NCBI RefSeq assembly: GCF_963678185.1
Contig: NZ_OY782757.1
Coordinates: forward strand, 1,623,001 to 1,687,000
Direction of reading: 5' to 3'
Length of the DNA stretch: 64,000 bases
From: an uncultured Tolumonas sp.
GTDB lineage: Bacteria > Pseudomonadota > Gammaproteobacteria > Enterobacterales > Aeromonadaceae
Shown here one piece after another: positions 1-8,179 of this stretch. The notes beneath the pieces were generated by a model. The model did no database searches and was not told the origin of the DNA. It worked only from the letters and a program-made list of their open reading frames with translations. Position numbers and translations under genes: made by a program. Within the stretch, counting starts at the first letter, position 1. Each line of letters begins with the position of its first letter.

Positions 1-1
1 A

Positions 2-364
2 ATGTGTTTGATTTTATCTTTAACCGATGAGAAAAATAGTGCAAACAGAGGCATATTAAATCCACTCTTAATTGGTATTCTTGTCGCTGTTATTGGGACT
101 GCTACAGCGCCGTTAACTGGTTTTGCTATGAATCCAGCACGAGATTTTGGTCCAAAATTATTTGCTTATTTAGCTGGATGGGGAAATATTGCATTTACTG
201 GTGGAAGAAGCATCCCTTATGTTTATGTACCATTGATTGCGCCTGTATTAGGAACTTGTTTTGGCTGTATAGTTTATAAGTTTTTCTTTGACCTTGGTTC
301 TATAACAAGAAATGAAAAGTTAACAACAATAAATACAGCTAGCATTTCTCAAGAAGAGTCATAA
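2..364 (+). CDS. MIP-family glycerol/propanediol facilitator, C-terminal part
   Basis: This is the end of an aquaglyceroporin whose start lies left of the window; the first Met read here is internal. It carries the second NPA box as MNPARDFGP, the Asp-containing form of the glycerol-conducting branch rather than of water channels, followed by the last membrane helix and a short polar tail. Proteins of this branch let glycerol, or 1,2-propanediol in PduF-like members, cross the inner membrane by diffusion. The sequence tracks E. coli GlpF closely, but GlpF and PduF cannot be told apart from this fragment; the upstream neighbours outside the window would decide. A terminator follows 67 bases after the stop. 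Confidence 0.85.
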   Translation: MCLILSLTDEKNSANRGILNPLLIGILVAVIGTATAPLTGFAMNPARDFGPKLFAYLAGWGNIAFTGGRSIPYVYVPLIAPVLGTCFGCIVYKFFFDLGSITRNEKLTTINTASISQEES

Positions 365-430
365 TTTGGAAGATTAATAATAAAAAGATTTGAAGTTAAT
401 CAAATCACCTAGTGAGTAAAACGGTTTTTC

Positions 431-457
431 GCCAAGGCTTATGCCTTGGCTTTTTTG
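431..457 (+). terminator. Rho-independent terminator after the facilitator gene
   Basis: An 8-bp perfect stem, GCCAAGGC / GCCTTGGC, with a 4-base loop is followed directly by six T residues on the + strand. Confidence 0.85.
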
Positions 458-464
458 TTTCAAA

Positions 465-498
465 TAAAAAAGAGAGAGTGTAAACACACGCTCTCTTT
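465..498 (-). terminator. Terminator after the PhyH gene
   Basis: Read on the minus strand, a GAGAG-x-GTGT / ACAC-x-CTCTC stem is followed by a run of six T. It sits 29 bases past the stop of the PhyH gene and back to back with the preceding + strand terminator. Confidence 0.7.
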
Positions 499-526
499 GC
501 CAGAAATCTTCATTTATTATTTTATC

Positions 527-1453
527 TTACCACTGTTTTAAACCCAGCAGCTTCTCACCTAATGTTGTCAGTTCAGCACGAGAGTATTTTTCTTGTTCCC
601 AATTACGAGGGTCTCCTGGGAATGCGATCCCTTCTGGAACTACACGCTCACTCCATTGTTTCACGCGCCAGTCACGCAGACCTTTATTTTGTTCCTGCGC
701 AGGAAACATAGAGATGTACTGTGACAAACATGGCTTATCTGAAATGTTAGGACGCAAGCCATGTGGTTGCAGTACATTAAAAATAAGTAAATCACCTGCT
801 TTCAGCGTTACTTTTGTTCGGGTATACCCGGTGTAATCTGGATGCCATGGATCACGATCGGCTGGCTGTGTTTTTTTCCACTCAGGTAAATCGCGGAACA
901 GCTCAGGGATCACATCCAACCCCCCCATTTCTTCATCAGTGTCGCTTAAATACAAGATACCTTGAACATTGATTGGGGCTGGGTCAAGTGAACTATCTGC
1001 ATCCCAATGGATAAAACCATCAAATTTGAAATCTTCTGTAACAGGAAAATTCAAGTTACAGCGGTCGATGCTGGTCCACAGTTGCTCAGTACCCCAAATA
1101 TCAACAAACGCATCATACACTTTCTGGTAAGTACGGTTGTCCCAGAAATACTGGTGGTTATACAGCTCAACCATACCTGAATTGATCAGTTCAGGCATTT
1201 TGTGTTCGGCCAAAGGCTTTTTGTACCAAGTACTTGGGTCCTTCGGATCTTTTTCTTCGAATTCCCAAATCAGATTAACTGCACGGTCAATATATTCTTT
1301 TGGTAATACATTACGTGCAACTACATAGCCATTCTCTTTGAAGAATTTAAATTCCTCTTCAGATAATACGCGCAATGGTTCATTATTTGGACGTTGATTA
1401 AAAGGAATATTAATTTCCAGTATGTTATTAACGTTATTATTGTTTGCTTTCAT
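527..1453 (-). CDS. Phytanoyl-CoA dioxygenase (PhyH) family protein
   Basis: A 308-residue member of the PhyH group of non-haem Fe(II)/2-oxoglutarate oxygenases, which hydroxylate small molecules using O2. The iron ligands are visible as His149-Trp-Asp151 and His231, and Arg234 sits where 2-oxoglutarate is usually bound. I place the start at 1453 because AGGAG lies seven bases upstream; an in-frame ATG seven codons earlier (1474) has no ribosome site. The substrate cannot be read from sequence. It is followed by its own terminator and is transcribed in the same direction as yigL, 64 bases downstream of that gene. A second oxygenase of the same fold (YbiU) lies 7 kb away. Confidence 0.82.
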   Translation of the reverse strand: MKANNNNVNNILEINIPFNQRPNNEPLRVLSEEEFKFFKENGYVVARNVLPKEYIDRAVNLIWEFEEKDPKDPSTWYKKPLAEHKMPELINSGMVELYNHQYFWDNRTYQKVYDAFVDIWGTEQLWTSIDRCNLNFPVTEDFKFDGFIHWDADSSLDPAPINVQGILYLSDTDEEMGGLDVIPELFRDLPEWKKTQPADRDPWHPDYTGYTRTKVTLKAGDLLIFNVLQPHGLRPNISDKPCLSQYISMFPAQEQNKGLRDWRVKQWSERVVPEGIAFPGDPRNWEQEKYSRAELTTLGEKLLGLKQW

Positions 1454-1517
1454 TTTGGACTCCTGCAAAGTCAATGCACTCGGTTTTTATCGCTATGATA
1501 AATGTTTTGATTTGTCA

Positions 1518-2384
1518 TTAAAGGCTGGCAATATCCAGTCCAGCTTTAGGATTAAATCTATAAAAAAAATTTACCCATGGTGCTTTATAATCAAGCTGAT
1601 AAAAGTGGTGAAGATAATTAGCGACACCGTCATGATCATTTGAATCAGCTCGCTCTAATAATGGCAACGCTCGTTTCAACATCATTGGCGCATTATCCAT
1701 GACAAGACCGCGACCAACAGAACTAAGCATTTCCACATCATTCATTCCATCGCCGAAAGCGATACAATCTTGCAAACTGTATCCCGTTAAATTTACTACA
1801 CGGGATAATGCATTACCTTTTGATACACCTTTATCCATTACTTCTAAGCTATCAACAGCTGAAAAAACAATACTTGCTCTGTTTTTAAATTTTTTATCTA
1901 AGTCTTCAGCCAATCGGAGTAACTTTGCAGGAGTACCAGTAAAAAATACTTTACTTGTATTAGTTTTGTTAGCTTCTTTTAAATCACAGATCTGGTAATG
2001 AAATCCAGAATCTTGATGATATGCTAATAAATCAGGATTTTCTTTAGCTACAAGCCAACGGTCATCCTGGTAAATATTAACATGGATATCATCATCAACA
2101 TCAATATTAATTAAATCTTCAACCACATCAATAGATAAATCTTGTCTAAAGATTACTGTGCCATTTTGATCATGAACACGTGCACCATTTGATGTAATGA
2201 GATAAATATCCAAACCTAAATGTTCGCGGATCTTATCTACATCCATATAATGACGTCCACTAGCCATAATAAACTTAACATCTCGTTCAGCTAATTCAGA
2301 AAGTGTTTTTTTCGTAAAGAATGAAACTTTGTGGTTTGATCCTAACAAAGTGCCATCTAGATCAGATACAACAATCGGGTACAT
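1518..2384 (-). CDS. yigL: HAD-family sugar-phosphate phosphatase, YigL type
   Basis: A Cof-type HAD phosphatase of 288 residues. The catalytic DLDGT is at residues 8-12 and the metal-binding GDGMNDVEML at 211-220. Among E. coli Cof paralogues it matches YigL best, for example in TSNGARVHD and in LEVM-x2-GVSKG. E. coli YigL (266 residues) removes phosphate from sugar phosphates that build up during glucose-phosphate stress and is raised by the small RNA SgrS. This copy is about 22 residues longer at the C-terminus. AAGGA precedes the ATG. It lies 172 bases downstream of, and in line with, the SgrT-like ORF, with no terminator seen between them, so co-transcription is plausible. Confidence 0.85.
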   Translation of the reverse strand: MYPIVVSDLDGTLLGSNHKVSFFTKKTLSELAERDVKFIMASGRHYMDVDKIREHLGLDIYLITSNGARVHDQNGTVIFRQDLSIDVVEDLINIDVDDDIHVNIYQDDRWLVAKENPDLLAYHQDSGFHYQICDLKEANKTNTSKVFFTGTPAKLLRLAEDLDKKFKNRASIVFSAVDSLEVMDKGVSKGNALSRVVNLTGYSLQDCIAFGDGMNDVEMLSSVGRGLVMDNAPMMLKRALPLLERADSNDHDGVANYLHHFYQLDYKAPWVNFFYRFNPKAGLDIASL

Positions 2385-2556
2385 ATAATTTCCTTTAATT
2401 CAGATAACAACTGGGTATTCATTGTGTAAGCTGTGATATTTCGGCACCGCTAGCACTAACAACCTGGTCACTATGCGTCCCCGATACAGTTTCTTAATCA
2501 AAAACCTATTTTCTTTATTCATTTTCACTTTGTTAAAGTGAAGTATTTTTTCTTCG

Positions 2557-2724
2557 TTAAAAATGGATTTTATATAAATCATCTTCTAATTCATTTATAT
2601 GCCATTGCATGACATCTTCGAGTTGTGTTAGTACTTGCTGAGCATTTATCCATTTACTTTTATTCTGCTGCTTCTTTAATAAAGAGAAAAAAGAAATACT
2701 CATATCAATGCTTGCTTTAGTCAT
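2557..2724 (-). CDS. sgrT: SgrT-like small protein (55 aa)
   Basis: A short ORF that standard length cut-offs miss. Residues 25-41 read W-I-N-A-Q-Q-V-L-T-Q-L-E-D-V-M-Q-W. The conserved part of E. coli SgrT, as I recall it, has the same pattern W-L-S-x-x-Q-x-L-T-x-L-E-x-L-M-Q-W, giving nine identities in 17 positions. SgrT is made from the small RNA SgrS and blocks the glucose permease PtsG when sugar phosphates accumulate. AGGAGA lies seven bases before the ATG, an optimal ribosome site. Context supports the call: it is divergent from sgrR, exactly as sgrS/sgrT is in E. coli, and ptsG and yigL are close by. It is longer than the 43-residue E. coli protein and its N-terminus is unrelated. A second Met at residue 8 is a possible start. 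Confidence 0.78.
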   Translation of the reverse strand: MTKASIDMSISFFSLLKKQQNKSKWINAQQVLTQLEDVMQWHINELEDDLYKIHF

Positions 2725-2807
2725 TTTTGTTCTCCTCAGTTACTACATTTGTCGAGGTTATTACTAGTGAAGGTAAGTGCTAACTTTTCGTACTCCCTTC
2801 CGTTGAG

Positions 2808-2835
2808 TTAATAATGTGTTAAATCTTGGTAACAA
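2808..2835 (-). promoter_or_regulatory. Candidate sigma-70 promoter for the sgrT transcript
   Basis: On the minus strand TTGTTA (2835-2830), a 16-base spacer and TATTAA (2813-2808) would start RNA near 2801, leaving a leader of roughly 75 bases before sgrT. No operator is proven. Confidence 0.4.
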
Positions 2836-2915
2836 AAAATTGATGAGTTTTACTTTTTTTATTTCATGTTTTATCTGTCACTAATAGCATATGTGTTTTA
2901 GTCTAACTGACACCT

Positions 2916-3008
2916 AGTAACCTCCTGATATGACACTAAAATAGGTTACTGAAATTGGCTGGTAGAAAATTTGATAGGCGTTTTCAGTTTAGATTTTGGT
3001 AGTAACCT
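2916..3008. promoter_or_regulatory. Three AGTAACCT boxes between sgrT and sgrR (candidate SgrR operators)
   Basis: The octamer AGTAACCT occurs at 2916-2923 and again at 3001-3008, extended in both copies to AGTAACCTCyTG. Its exact inverse AGGTTACT is at 2943-2950. The first and third boxes are 85 bases apart, about eight helical turns. The 3001 copy abuts the likely -35 of sgrR. SgrR is known to regulate both divergent promoters in E. coli; assigning these boxes to it is inference from position and repetition only. The rest of this 477-base intergenic stretch is AT-rich, with no other gene seen. Confidence 0.45.
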
Positions 3009-3009
3009 C

Positions 3010-3037
3010 TTGCGTATAAAGCCAACAAATTTATATA
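3010..3037 (+). promoter_or_regulatory. Candidate sgrR promoter
   Basis: TTGCGT at 3010-3015 and TATATA at 3032-3037 are separated by 16 bases. An AGTAACCT box immediately precedes the -35. The implied leader to the ATG is about 155 bases. Confidence 0.35.
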
Positions 3038-3201
3038 TGTCGATGATATAATTACAATTTACTAGAAAAAACCAACGTTCTGCCGGTTGCTAACGACGAT
3101 GTATCACACTTCCTATTTTCATATTAGATACATTGTTAATAATGGAGTCATATGCTAAACCAAACACATTCCTTTTTTGATTATTTTGAAGTTCATCTTT
3201 T

Positions 3202-5013
3202 ATGACATCACACCGCCTTGAACAGCAATATCTGAAGCTTTTGCATTTATATGGTCAAGAACCTGTTTTTATTACATTACAGGCGTTAGCTGATCACTTA
3301 TTCTGCACTCGACGACATATGAGGAATTTGCTGATACAGATGGAAGAAGTTGGTTGGATCAAATGGGACTCCAATCCAGGCCGAGGTCGACAAGCAAAGC
3401 TTCACTTGCTGACAAATGAGAGCAACCTATTAAATAATAAGGCAAATGAGTTATTTGAAGCTGGACATTTAGCTGAGGCACTTCAGCTTCTAGAACAAGA
3501 AACTAAGTTGCTTGCACCACTACTTCGAGCAAAACTTGGTCATACTATGCAAGCTAATAGGCAAGTTTTGCGTGTACCTTACTACCGTCCCATGCCTAAT
3601 CTATATCCTGGTACACCATTGCGCAGATCTGAAGCGCATTTAGTCCGACAAGTATTCAGTGGCTTAACGCGAATAAATGATGAAATAGGTGAAGTGGAAA
3701 GTGATTTGGCCCATCACTGGCAGATGATTGATCAGTTACATTGGCGATTTTTCTTACGTCCGGCAGTGTTATTTCACGATGGTAGAGAATTACAAATTAA
3801 TGATGTCATCGAATCATTAACCCGATGCTCAAAGTTGCCGTTCTTTTCACATATTCAAGCCATCTCAGAAGGCGGTGCTCGAAGTGTAGTGATCCGACTA
3901 TCTGTTGCAGATCGCAGACTACCATGGTTGCTTGCTGATACGGCTGCGATGATCTTACCTGCGGATCACGCAAATAGACCCGATTTTGCTTCTCGCCCAA
4001 TCGGAACTGGACCATATCAAATTACAGCAAATGACGCATTACACCTTAGACTCGAAGCATTCGATCACTATTTTGGTTTGCGAGCTTTATTAGATGAAGT
4101 GGATATTCTGATGTGGCCAGAACTAGCTCAACAACTTGAGCTCGGCGAGAAACATATCAGTATGCTCGATATTCGTTCTGGAGATCGAGATCTTAAAACT
4201 ACTGTTTCATCCTCAATAGCCTCTACGACGGACACATCCATAAATGATGATATTTCTAGCGTAAATTTTGTGGCAAATACAACAGCTGATTTAGTCAAAT
4301 CAAAAAATGAAATTGCTGAAAAGATGGTTTTAGAGCAAGGGGGGTATTTCTTAGTATGCGATAGTCGTTCTCCTCTGTGGAAAGAAATTGAACAACGAAG
4401 ATGGCTACAGGAAAAATTGAATCCATATACCCTACAGCCTCATTTACTAAATTCCATTCGGCGTTTTTGGTCTCCTGCCAGCAGTGTACTTCCCGTTTGG
4501 CTCCACACCATCAATCAAGGTGCTAATACCTCCCCTTTTCCTTCTAATTCAGGAATGGATGCTGAAATTAAATTAGCGTTTTATGAACAGCAACCTGAAT
4601 ACCGTATGCTAGCCCAAGGTATGGCAAAAGTTTTAGCTGCTGAAGGGATAAAGCTGACAATAATTGAATTGGATTATGCAAACTGGGCATACGGCAATGC
4701 CGATGTTGATCTATGGCTTGGTTCTGTTAATTTTCCAGCTCCCGAACTCTGGGGAATAGGAGCGTGGTTGTTTGGCACCCCTTTGTTACGCAGAACGATA
4801 TCAGGTGGTGATCTTGATGTGTTAAGTGTATGGCAGAATGACTGGTTAAGAGAAAAACTGACCTCAGAACAATTAGTGAATAAAGTAGTCACTTCAGGTT
4901 GGGTCCAGCCTTTATTTCATCATTGGCTACATCTACAAGGCCCAGAGCACGCCAAAGGTATTAGACTAAACAACCTAGGTTGGTTTGATTTTAAATCAGC
5001 ATGGTTAATTTAA
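3202..5013 (+). CDS. sgrR: SgrR, activator of the glucose-phosphate stress response
   Basis: A 603-residue homologue of E. coli SgrR (551). An N-terminal winged helix (about residues 1-115, including CTRRHMRNLL) binds DNA. It is followed by a solute-binding-protein-like sensor domain starting near YYRPMPNLYPG and ending in the very conserved NNLGWFDFKSAW. In E. coli SgrR senses a sugar-phosphate signal and turns on the small RNA SgrS. An insertion rich in Ser, Thr and Asp near residues 330-370 explains much of the extra length. No strong ribosome site precedes the ATG. The gene is divergent from the SgrT-like ORF, and its stop overlaps that of the convergent AraC-type gene by four bases. Confidence 0.93.
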   Translation: MTSHRLEQQYLKLLHLYGQEPVFITLQALADHLFCTRRHMRNLLIQMEEVGWIKWDSNPGRGRQAKLHLLTNESNLLNNKANELFEAGHLAEALQLLEQETKLLAPLLRAKLGHTMQANRQVLRVPYYRPMPNLYPGTPLRRSEAHLVRQVFSGLTRINDEIGEVESDLAHHWQMIDQLHWRFFLRPAVLFHDGRELQINDVIESLTRCSKLPFFSHIQAISEGGARSVVIRLSVADRRLPWLLADTAAMILPADHANRPDFASRPIGTGPYQITANDALHLRLEAFDHYFGLRALLDEVDILMWPELAQQLELGEKHISMLDIRSGDRDLKTTVSSSIASTTDTSINDDISSVNFVANTTADLVKSKNEIAEKMVLEQGGYFLVCDSRSPLWKEIEQRRWLQEKLNPYTLQPHLLNSIRRFWSPASSVLPVWLHTINQGANTSPFPSNSGMDAEIKLAFYEQQPEYRMLAQGMAKVLAAEGIKLTIIELDYANWAYGNADVDLWLGSVNFPAPELWGIGAWLFGTPLLRRTISGGDLDVLSVWQNDWLREKLTSEQLVNKVVTSGWVQPLFHHWLHLQGPEHAKGIRLNNLGWFDFKSAWLI

Positions 5014-5867
5014 ACATTACTATGTTTGCTACAGTATTGATCCCTGTATTCTGAAGGGGATCTATCTGTTTTTTCTTTGAAAAGCCGACAGAAATAATTA
5101 CTATCATTAAACCCACATTTTCGAGAAACATCTTTCACCTTAACATCATGTTTTTTAAGCATGAATTTTGCCTTCTCTAACCGAATAAAATTTAAATACT
5201 CATTAAATCTTAGGTCTGCCTCCTTTTGAAATAAATGAGACAAATATGTAGATGATATTAAAAACTCTTTTGCCACAGAGTCTCTGGTCAAATCTTTATC
5301 AAAATTTTCATCGATATAATTTCTGATCTCTTCAAAAAATGACTTTCGTCTAGGAAGAGTGGTCATTGGATTTTGTAACAAATATAGCGACGAACTTAAT
5401 AACGATTTAATTAAATATGTTGCTGTTTGTGTGTCTTCTTGTCGCCACATAACCTCTTGTAATGATTGAAGTATGAAGGCACCAACACGAGGGCCGCGTC
5501 GAAGAATGTTTGTTTTTTCGAGCACATTTAAATGCCCCTCGTCCCACTCAATTAACTTGATAACAATTTGCTGCTTGTAGAAACCCATACTAAGTAAAAG
5601 CGTTTTTTCCTTAAACTGAAAATCAAATTGAATATCAGCGGGAGTAAATAAAACTGAACCGCTTTGTAATTGGGCAAGTAACCTGCCACTTTCGCGGGTT
5701 GATTTGATATCGGCCGAACCACTAATTATAAATTCTAAGCGAGGGCATCCCTCAAGATCGGTTTCATGCGAAGAAGAAACTGCTATCTCTTGGTTGCAAA
5801 AAACTGCATTAATTTTGTAGGTCTCATTGGTTGACTCAATGAGAATATTTTCAATGTTATTACTCAT
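5010..5867 (-). CDS. AraC-family transcriptional regulator
   Basis: A regulator of about 285 residues. The C-terminal third is a typical pair of AraC/XylS helix-turn-helices, with ISSTYLSHLFQKEA in the first and CGFNDSNYFCRLFKE, followed by the SPSEYR signature, in the second. The N-terminal half is an effector or dimerisation domain that I do not recognise more closely. I use the ATG at 5867; an in-frame TTG at 5882 would add five residues and neither has a clear ribosome site. It points away from ackA, so it may control ackA or itself from the 381-base region between them. No DNA target can be assigned. Confidence 0.85.
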   Translation of the reverse strand: MSNNIENILIESTNETYKINAVFCNQEIAVSSSHETDLEGCPRLEFIISGSADIKSTRESGRLLAQLQSGSVLFTPADIQFDFQFKEKTLLLSMGFYKQQIVIKLIEWDEGHLNVLEKTNILRRGPRVGAFILQSLQEVMWRQEDTQTATYLIKSLLSSSLYLLQNPMTTLPRRKSFFEEIRNYIDENFDKDLTRDSVAKEFLISSTYLSHLFQKEADLRFNEYLNFIRLEKAKFMLKKHDVKVKDVSRKCGFNDSNYFCRLFKEKTDRSPSEYRDQYCSKHSNV

Positions 5868-6131
5868 ATTAGCAGTGACCAATATAATTAGTGCCTATGT
5901 TAATTTTACATCAGAAAATGGCTGCTTGTTGGCCATGACGGCGTCAAACAGAACAATACAATTAAGTAAATCCCTATAAATTTCATGTGAATCATATCTC
6001 CTTAAGGTCTAGGAACCCAAACCAAAAAAATATTTTTTTGTTATAAAACAACAACTTAAATCACATGTTCTTTATTTTTGATAGATATAAAACTGCTAGA
6101 TTGAATATAGAACGAATGTTACCACATTTGC

Positions 6132-6145
6132 ATGATCCAGATCAT
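6132..6145. promoter_or_regulatory. FNR/CRP-like palindrome upstream of ackA
   Basis: ATGATC-CA-GATCAT has the layout of an FNR site (TTGAT-N4-ATCAA) with one changed base per arm; CRP-type use cannot be excluded. It lies about 105 bases before the ackA start in the otherwise featureless AT-rich gap 5868-6248. Confidence 0.4.
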
Positions 6146-6248
6146 AATAATCTTCATTCGAAAGAAATAAACTAAAGACGAAAGCGATCATGCCGCTATT
6201 ATAAAAATAATCACACATAGACCTGAGACAACGATTAGGAAAATGGTA

Positions 6249-7442
6249 ATGGATCAAAAGTTAGTTCTTGTACTTAACTGTGGAAGTTCGTCTTTGAAAT
6301 TTGCAGTTATTGATGCTGTCTCAGGAGATGAAAAATTATCTGGATTAGCTGAATGTCTGCACCTTGATGACGCCAGAATTAAGTGGAAACTTCATGGCGA
6401 GAAAGGTAATGCTGATTTAGGCATGGGAGCGGCTCACCAAGAAGCTCTAGATTATATAGTGCAACAGATCCTACCAAGTGATCCTGAATTAGCTCATGAC
6501 TTAATTGCTATTGGGCATCGTGTTGTTCACGGCGGAGAAAAGTTCACTCAATCAGCTCTAGTTACTGAAGATGTAATCAAAGGCATTGAAGAATGCTCTA
6601 CACTAGCACCTCTGCATAACCCAGCTCATTTAGTCGGCATTCGAGCGGCTCAGCATGCATTTCCGTCTTTACCTAATGTTGCGGTTTTTGATACTGCTTT
6701 TCATCAAACCATGCCGGAACAAGCATATCTCTACGCATTGCCATACAAACTATACAAAGACAATGCTATCCGTCGTTACGGTATGCATGGCACTAGCCAT
6801 TATTACATCAGCCTTAAAGCGTCAGAGTTACTAAATAAACCTATCGATGATTTGAATATCATCAATTGCCATCTTGGTAATGGTGGCTCTGTATGTGCTA
6901 TCAAAGGCGGTAAATCAGTCGATACCTCAATGGGGTTAACGCCACTTGAAGGTCTCGTGATGGGTACACGCTGTGGAGATATCGATCCTGCAATCATATT
7001 TCATATGCATGATGCCCTAGGTATGAGTCTGGATGATATTCATCAAATATTGACCAAAGAGTCTGGTTTGCTTGGATTAACTGAAGTAACCAGTGATTGT
7101 CGATATGTAGAAGACAACTATGAGACAAAAGAAGAAACTAAACGAGCAATGGATATTTATTGTTACCGATTAGCTAAGTACATCGCTAGCTATACAGCTG
7201 CATTAGATGGTCATTTAGATGCAGTTGTATTCACAGGTGGAATTGGTGAAAACTCAGCTCCTATTCGTGAATTAACATTAAATCGTTTGTCATTACTGGG
7301 TTTTAAAATCGATCGGGAAGCTAATCTAACTGCTCGATTTGGCAAACAAGGCATCATCACTGCAAAAGATAGCTCTGTCGCAATGGTTATTCCAACCAAT
7401 GAAGAATGGATCATTGCCCGAGATGCGGCAAATATAGTCTAA
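6249..7442 (+). CDS. ackA: Acetate kinase
   Basis: A full-length 397-residue acetate kinase, which interconverts acetyl phosphate plus ADP with acetate plus ATP. Family motifs are present: NCGSSSLKF at the N-terminus, [18 protein letters not shown] with the catalytic His, CHLGNGGS and [10 protein letters not shown] choose the second ATG (6249) because AGGA lies eight bases upstream and the product then aligns with E. coli AckA from its first residues; the ATG at 6243 is too close to the ribosome site. There is no pta partner next to it, unlike the usual ackA-pta pair, so it may be an accessory copy tied to the fermentative genes nearby. A terminator-like hairpin follows. Confidence 0.95.
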   Translation: MDQKLVLVLNCGSSSLKFAVIDAVSGDEKLSGLAECLHLDDARIKWKLHGEKGNADLGMGAAHQEALDYIVQQILPSDPELAHDLIAIGHRVVHGGEKFTQSALVTEDVIKGIEECSTLAPLHNPAHLVGIRAAQHAFPSLPNVAVFDTAFHQTMPEQAYLYALPYKLYKDNAIRRYGMHGTSHYYISLKASELLNKPIDDLNIINCHLGNGGSVCAIKGGKSVDTSMGLTPLEGLVMGTRCGDIDPAIIFHMHDALGMSLDDIHQILTKESGLLGLTEVTSDCRYVEDNYETKEETKRAMDIYCYRLAKYIASYTAALDGHLDAVVFTGGIGENSAPIRELTLNRLSLLGFKIDREANLTARFGKQGIITAKDSSVAMVIPTNEEWIIARDAANIV

Positions 7443-7456
7443 ATAGAATGACCCAC

Positions 7457-7504
7457 CTCATGGTCACGGCAGGCGCTCAACTCTTGCTGTGACCATGAGT
7501 TTTA
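7457..7504 (+). terminator. Terminator after ackA
   Basis: An 11-bp perfect stem, CTCATGGTCAC / GTGACCATGAG, with a 21-base loop precedes TTTTA. It would end or attenuate transcription before the FMN reductase gene. Confidence 0.65.
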
Positions 7505-7529
7505 TACTACTAATAAGGAATACTAATTT

Positions 7530-8081
7530 ATGTCCGTTTTAAAAGTGGCAGTTCTTTGCGGTAGTCTGCACAAACAATCCCGCACACTTGCTTTATGTGA
7601 AACATTACTCGCGCATATTAGAAAGCACACAGAAATAAAAACTCATATTGTTGAAATTTCACAAATCGGCAGGATCATTGGCTCATGTATGCAATTCAGT
7701 GAATTACCAGTTGAAATTCAAAATGATATTCATGAAATAACAAATGCAGATTTGGTCATCGCAGCAAGCCCCGTTTATAGCGCCAGTTATACGGGATTAT
7801 TTAAACACTTTGTTGATTTTTTAGGAAAAGATGCTCTTTCTGGAGTGCCTGTATTACTTGCGGCAACAGGAGGCAGCTCATTGCATGGTTTAGTGATTGA
7901 CCATCTGTTACGCCCATTATTTGTTATGAAACAAGCATTAGTTTTGCCATTAGGCGTGTATGGAACTGAAGCTGATTTTGCAGATAATCAAGTAAACAGC
8001 CCCGCTTTGGAAAAACGAATTACATTAGCTATAAATCAAGCATTACCATTTTTAAAATCAGTATCTAGCAGTAATAATTAA
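7530..8081 (+). CDS. NADPH-dependent FMN reductase family protein (SsuE-like)
   Basis: A 183-residue flavodoxin-fold reductase close in length to SsuE/MsuE (about 190). The N-terminal CGSLHKQSRT is the FMN phosphate-binding loop, ASPVYSASYTGLFKHFVDF is the second conserved segment, and AATGGSSLHGL the third. Such enzymes supply reduced flavin to a partner monooxygenase or reduce quinones and metals. No sulfonate monooxygenase genes are nearby, so the partner is unknown and the SsuE symbol is not justified. It sits 87 bases after ackA with a terminator-like hairpin between them, and is convergent with ybiU. Confidence 0.82.
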   Translation: MSVLKVAVLCGSLHKQSRTLALCETLLAHIRKHTEIKTHIVEISQIGRIIGSCMQFSELPVEIQNDIHEITNADLVIAASPVYSASYTGLFKHFVDFLGKDALSGVPVLLAATGGSSLHGLVIDHLLRPLFVMKQALVLPLGVYGTEADFADNQVNSPALEKRITLAINQALPFLKSVSSSNN

Positions 8082-8136
8082 AGAATTTAAGCACACATTT
8101 TCCTATAAGATTTGTGCTCAATTCATTTAGAAACTC

Positions 8137-8162
8137 AGTACACATGAAAATCCATGTGTACT
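8137..8162. terminator. Hairpin between convergent FMN reductase and ybiU genes
   Basis: A 10-bp perfect stem AGTACACATG / CATGTGTACT with a 6-base loop lies between two converging stops. T-runs on either side are weak, so termination is probable from position rather than from sequence. Confidence 0.5.
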
Positions 8163-8179
8163 GTTAAAAAGGGATGTGT

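Noticed and set aside
2400..2582. 60-codon minus-strand ORF overlapping the end of sgrT
   Set aside because: No ribosome site at either Met, no recognisable motif, and it overlaps a better-supported gene in another frame.
2782..2793. + strand ACTTTTCGTACT, complementary to the ptsG start codon region
   Set aside because: Also on the wrong strand for an SgrS-like RNA, with no promoter or terminator around it.
2919..2937. + strand CTCCTGATATGACAC, partly complementary to the ptsG ribosome site
   Set aside because: Pairing needs a bulge, much of it is plain anti-Shine-Dalgarno, and it lies on the strand opposite to sgrT, so it is probably chance.
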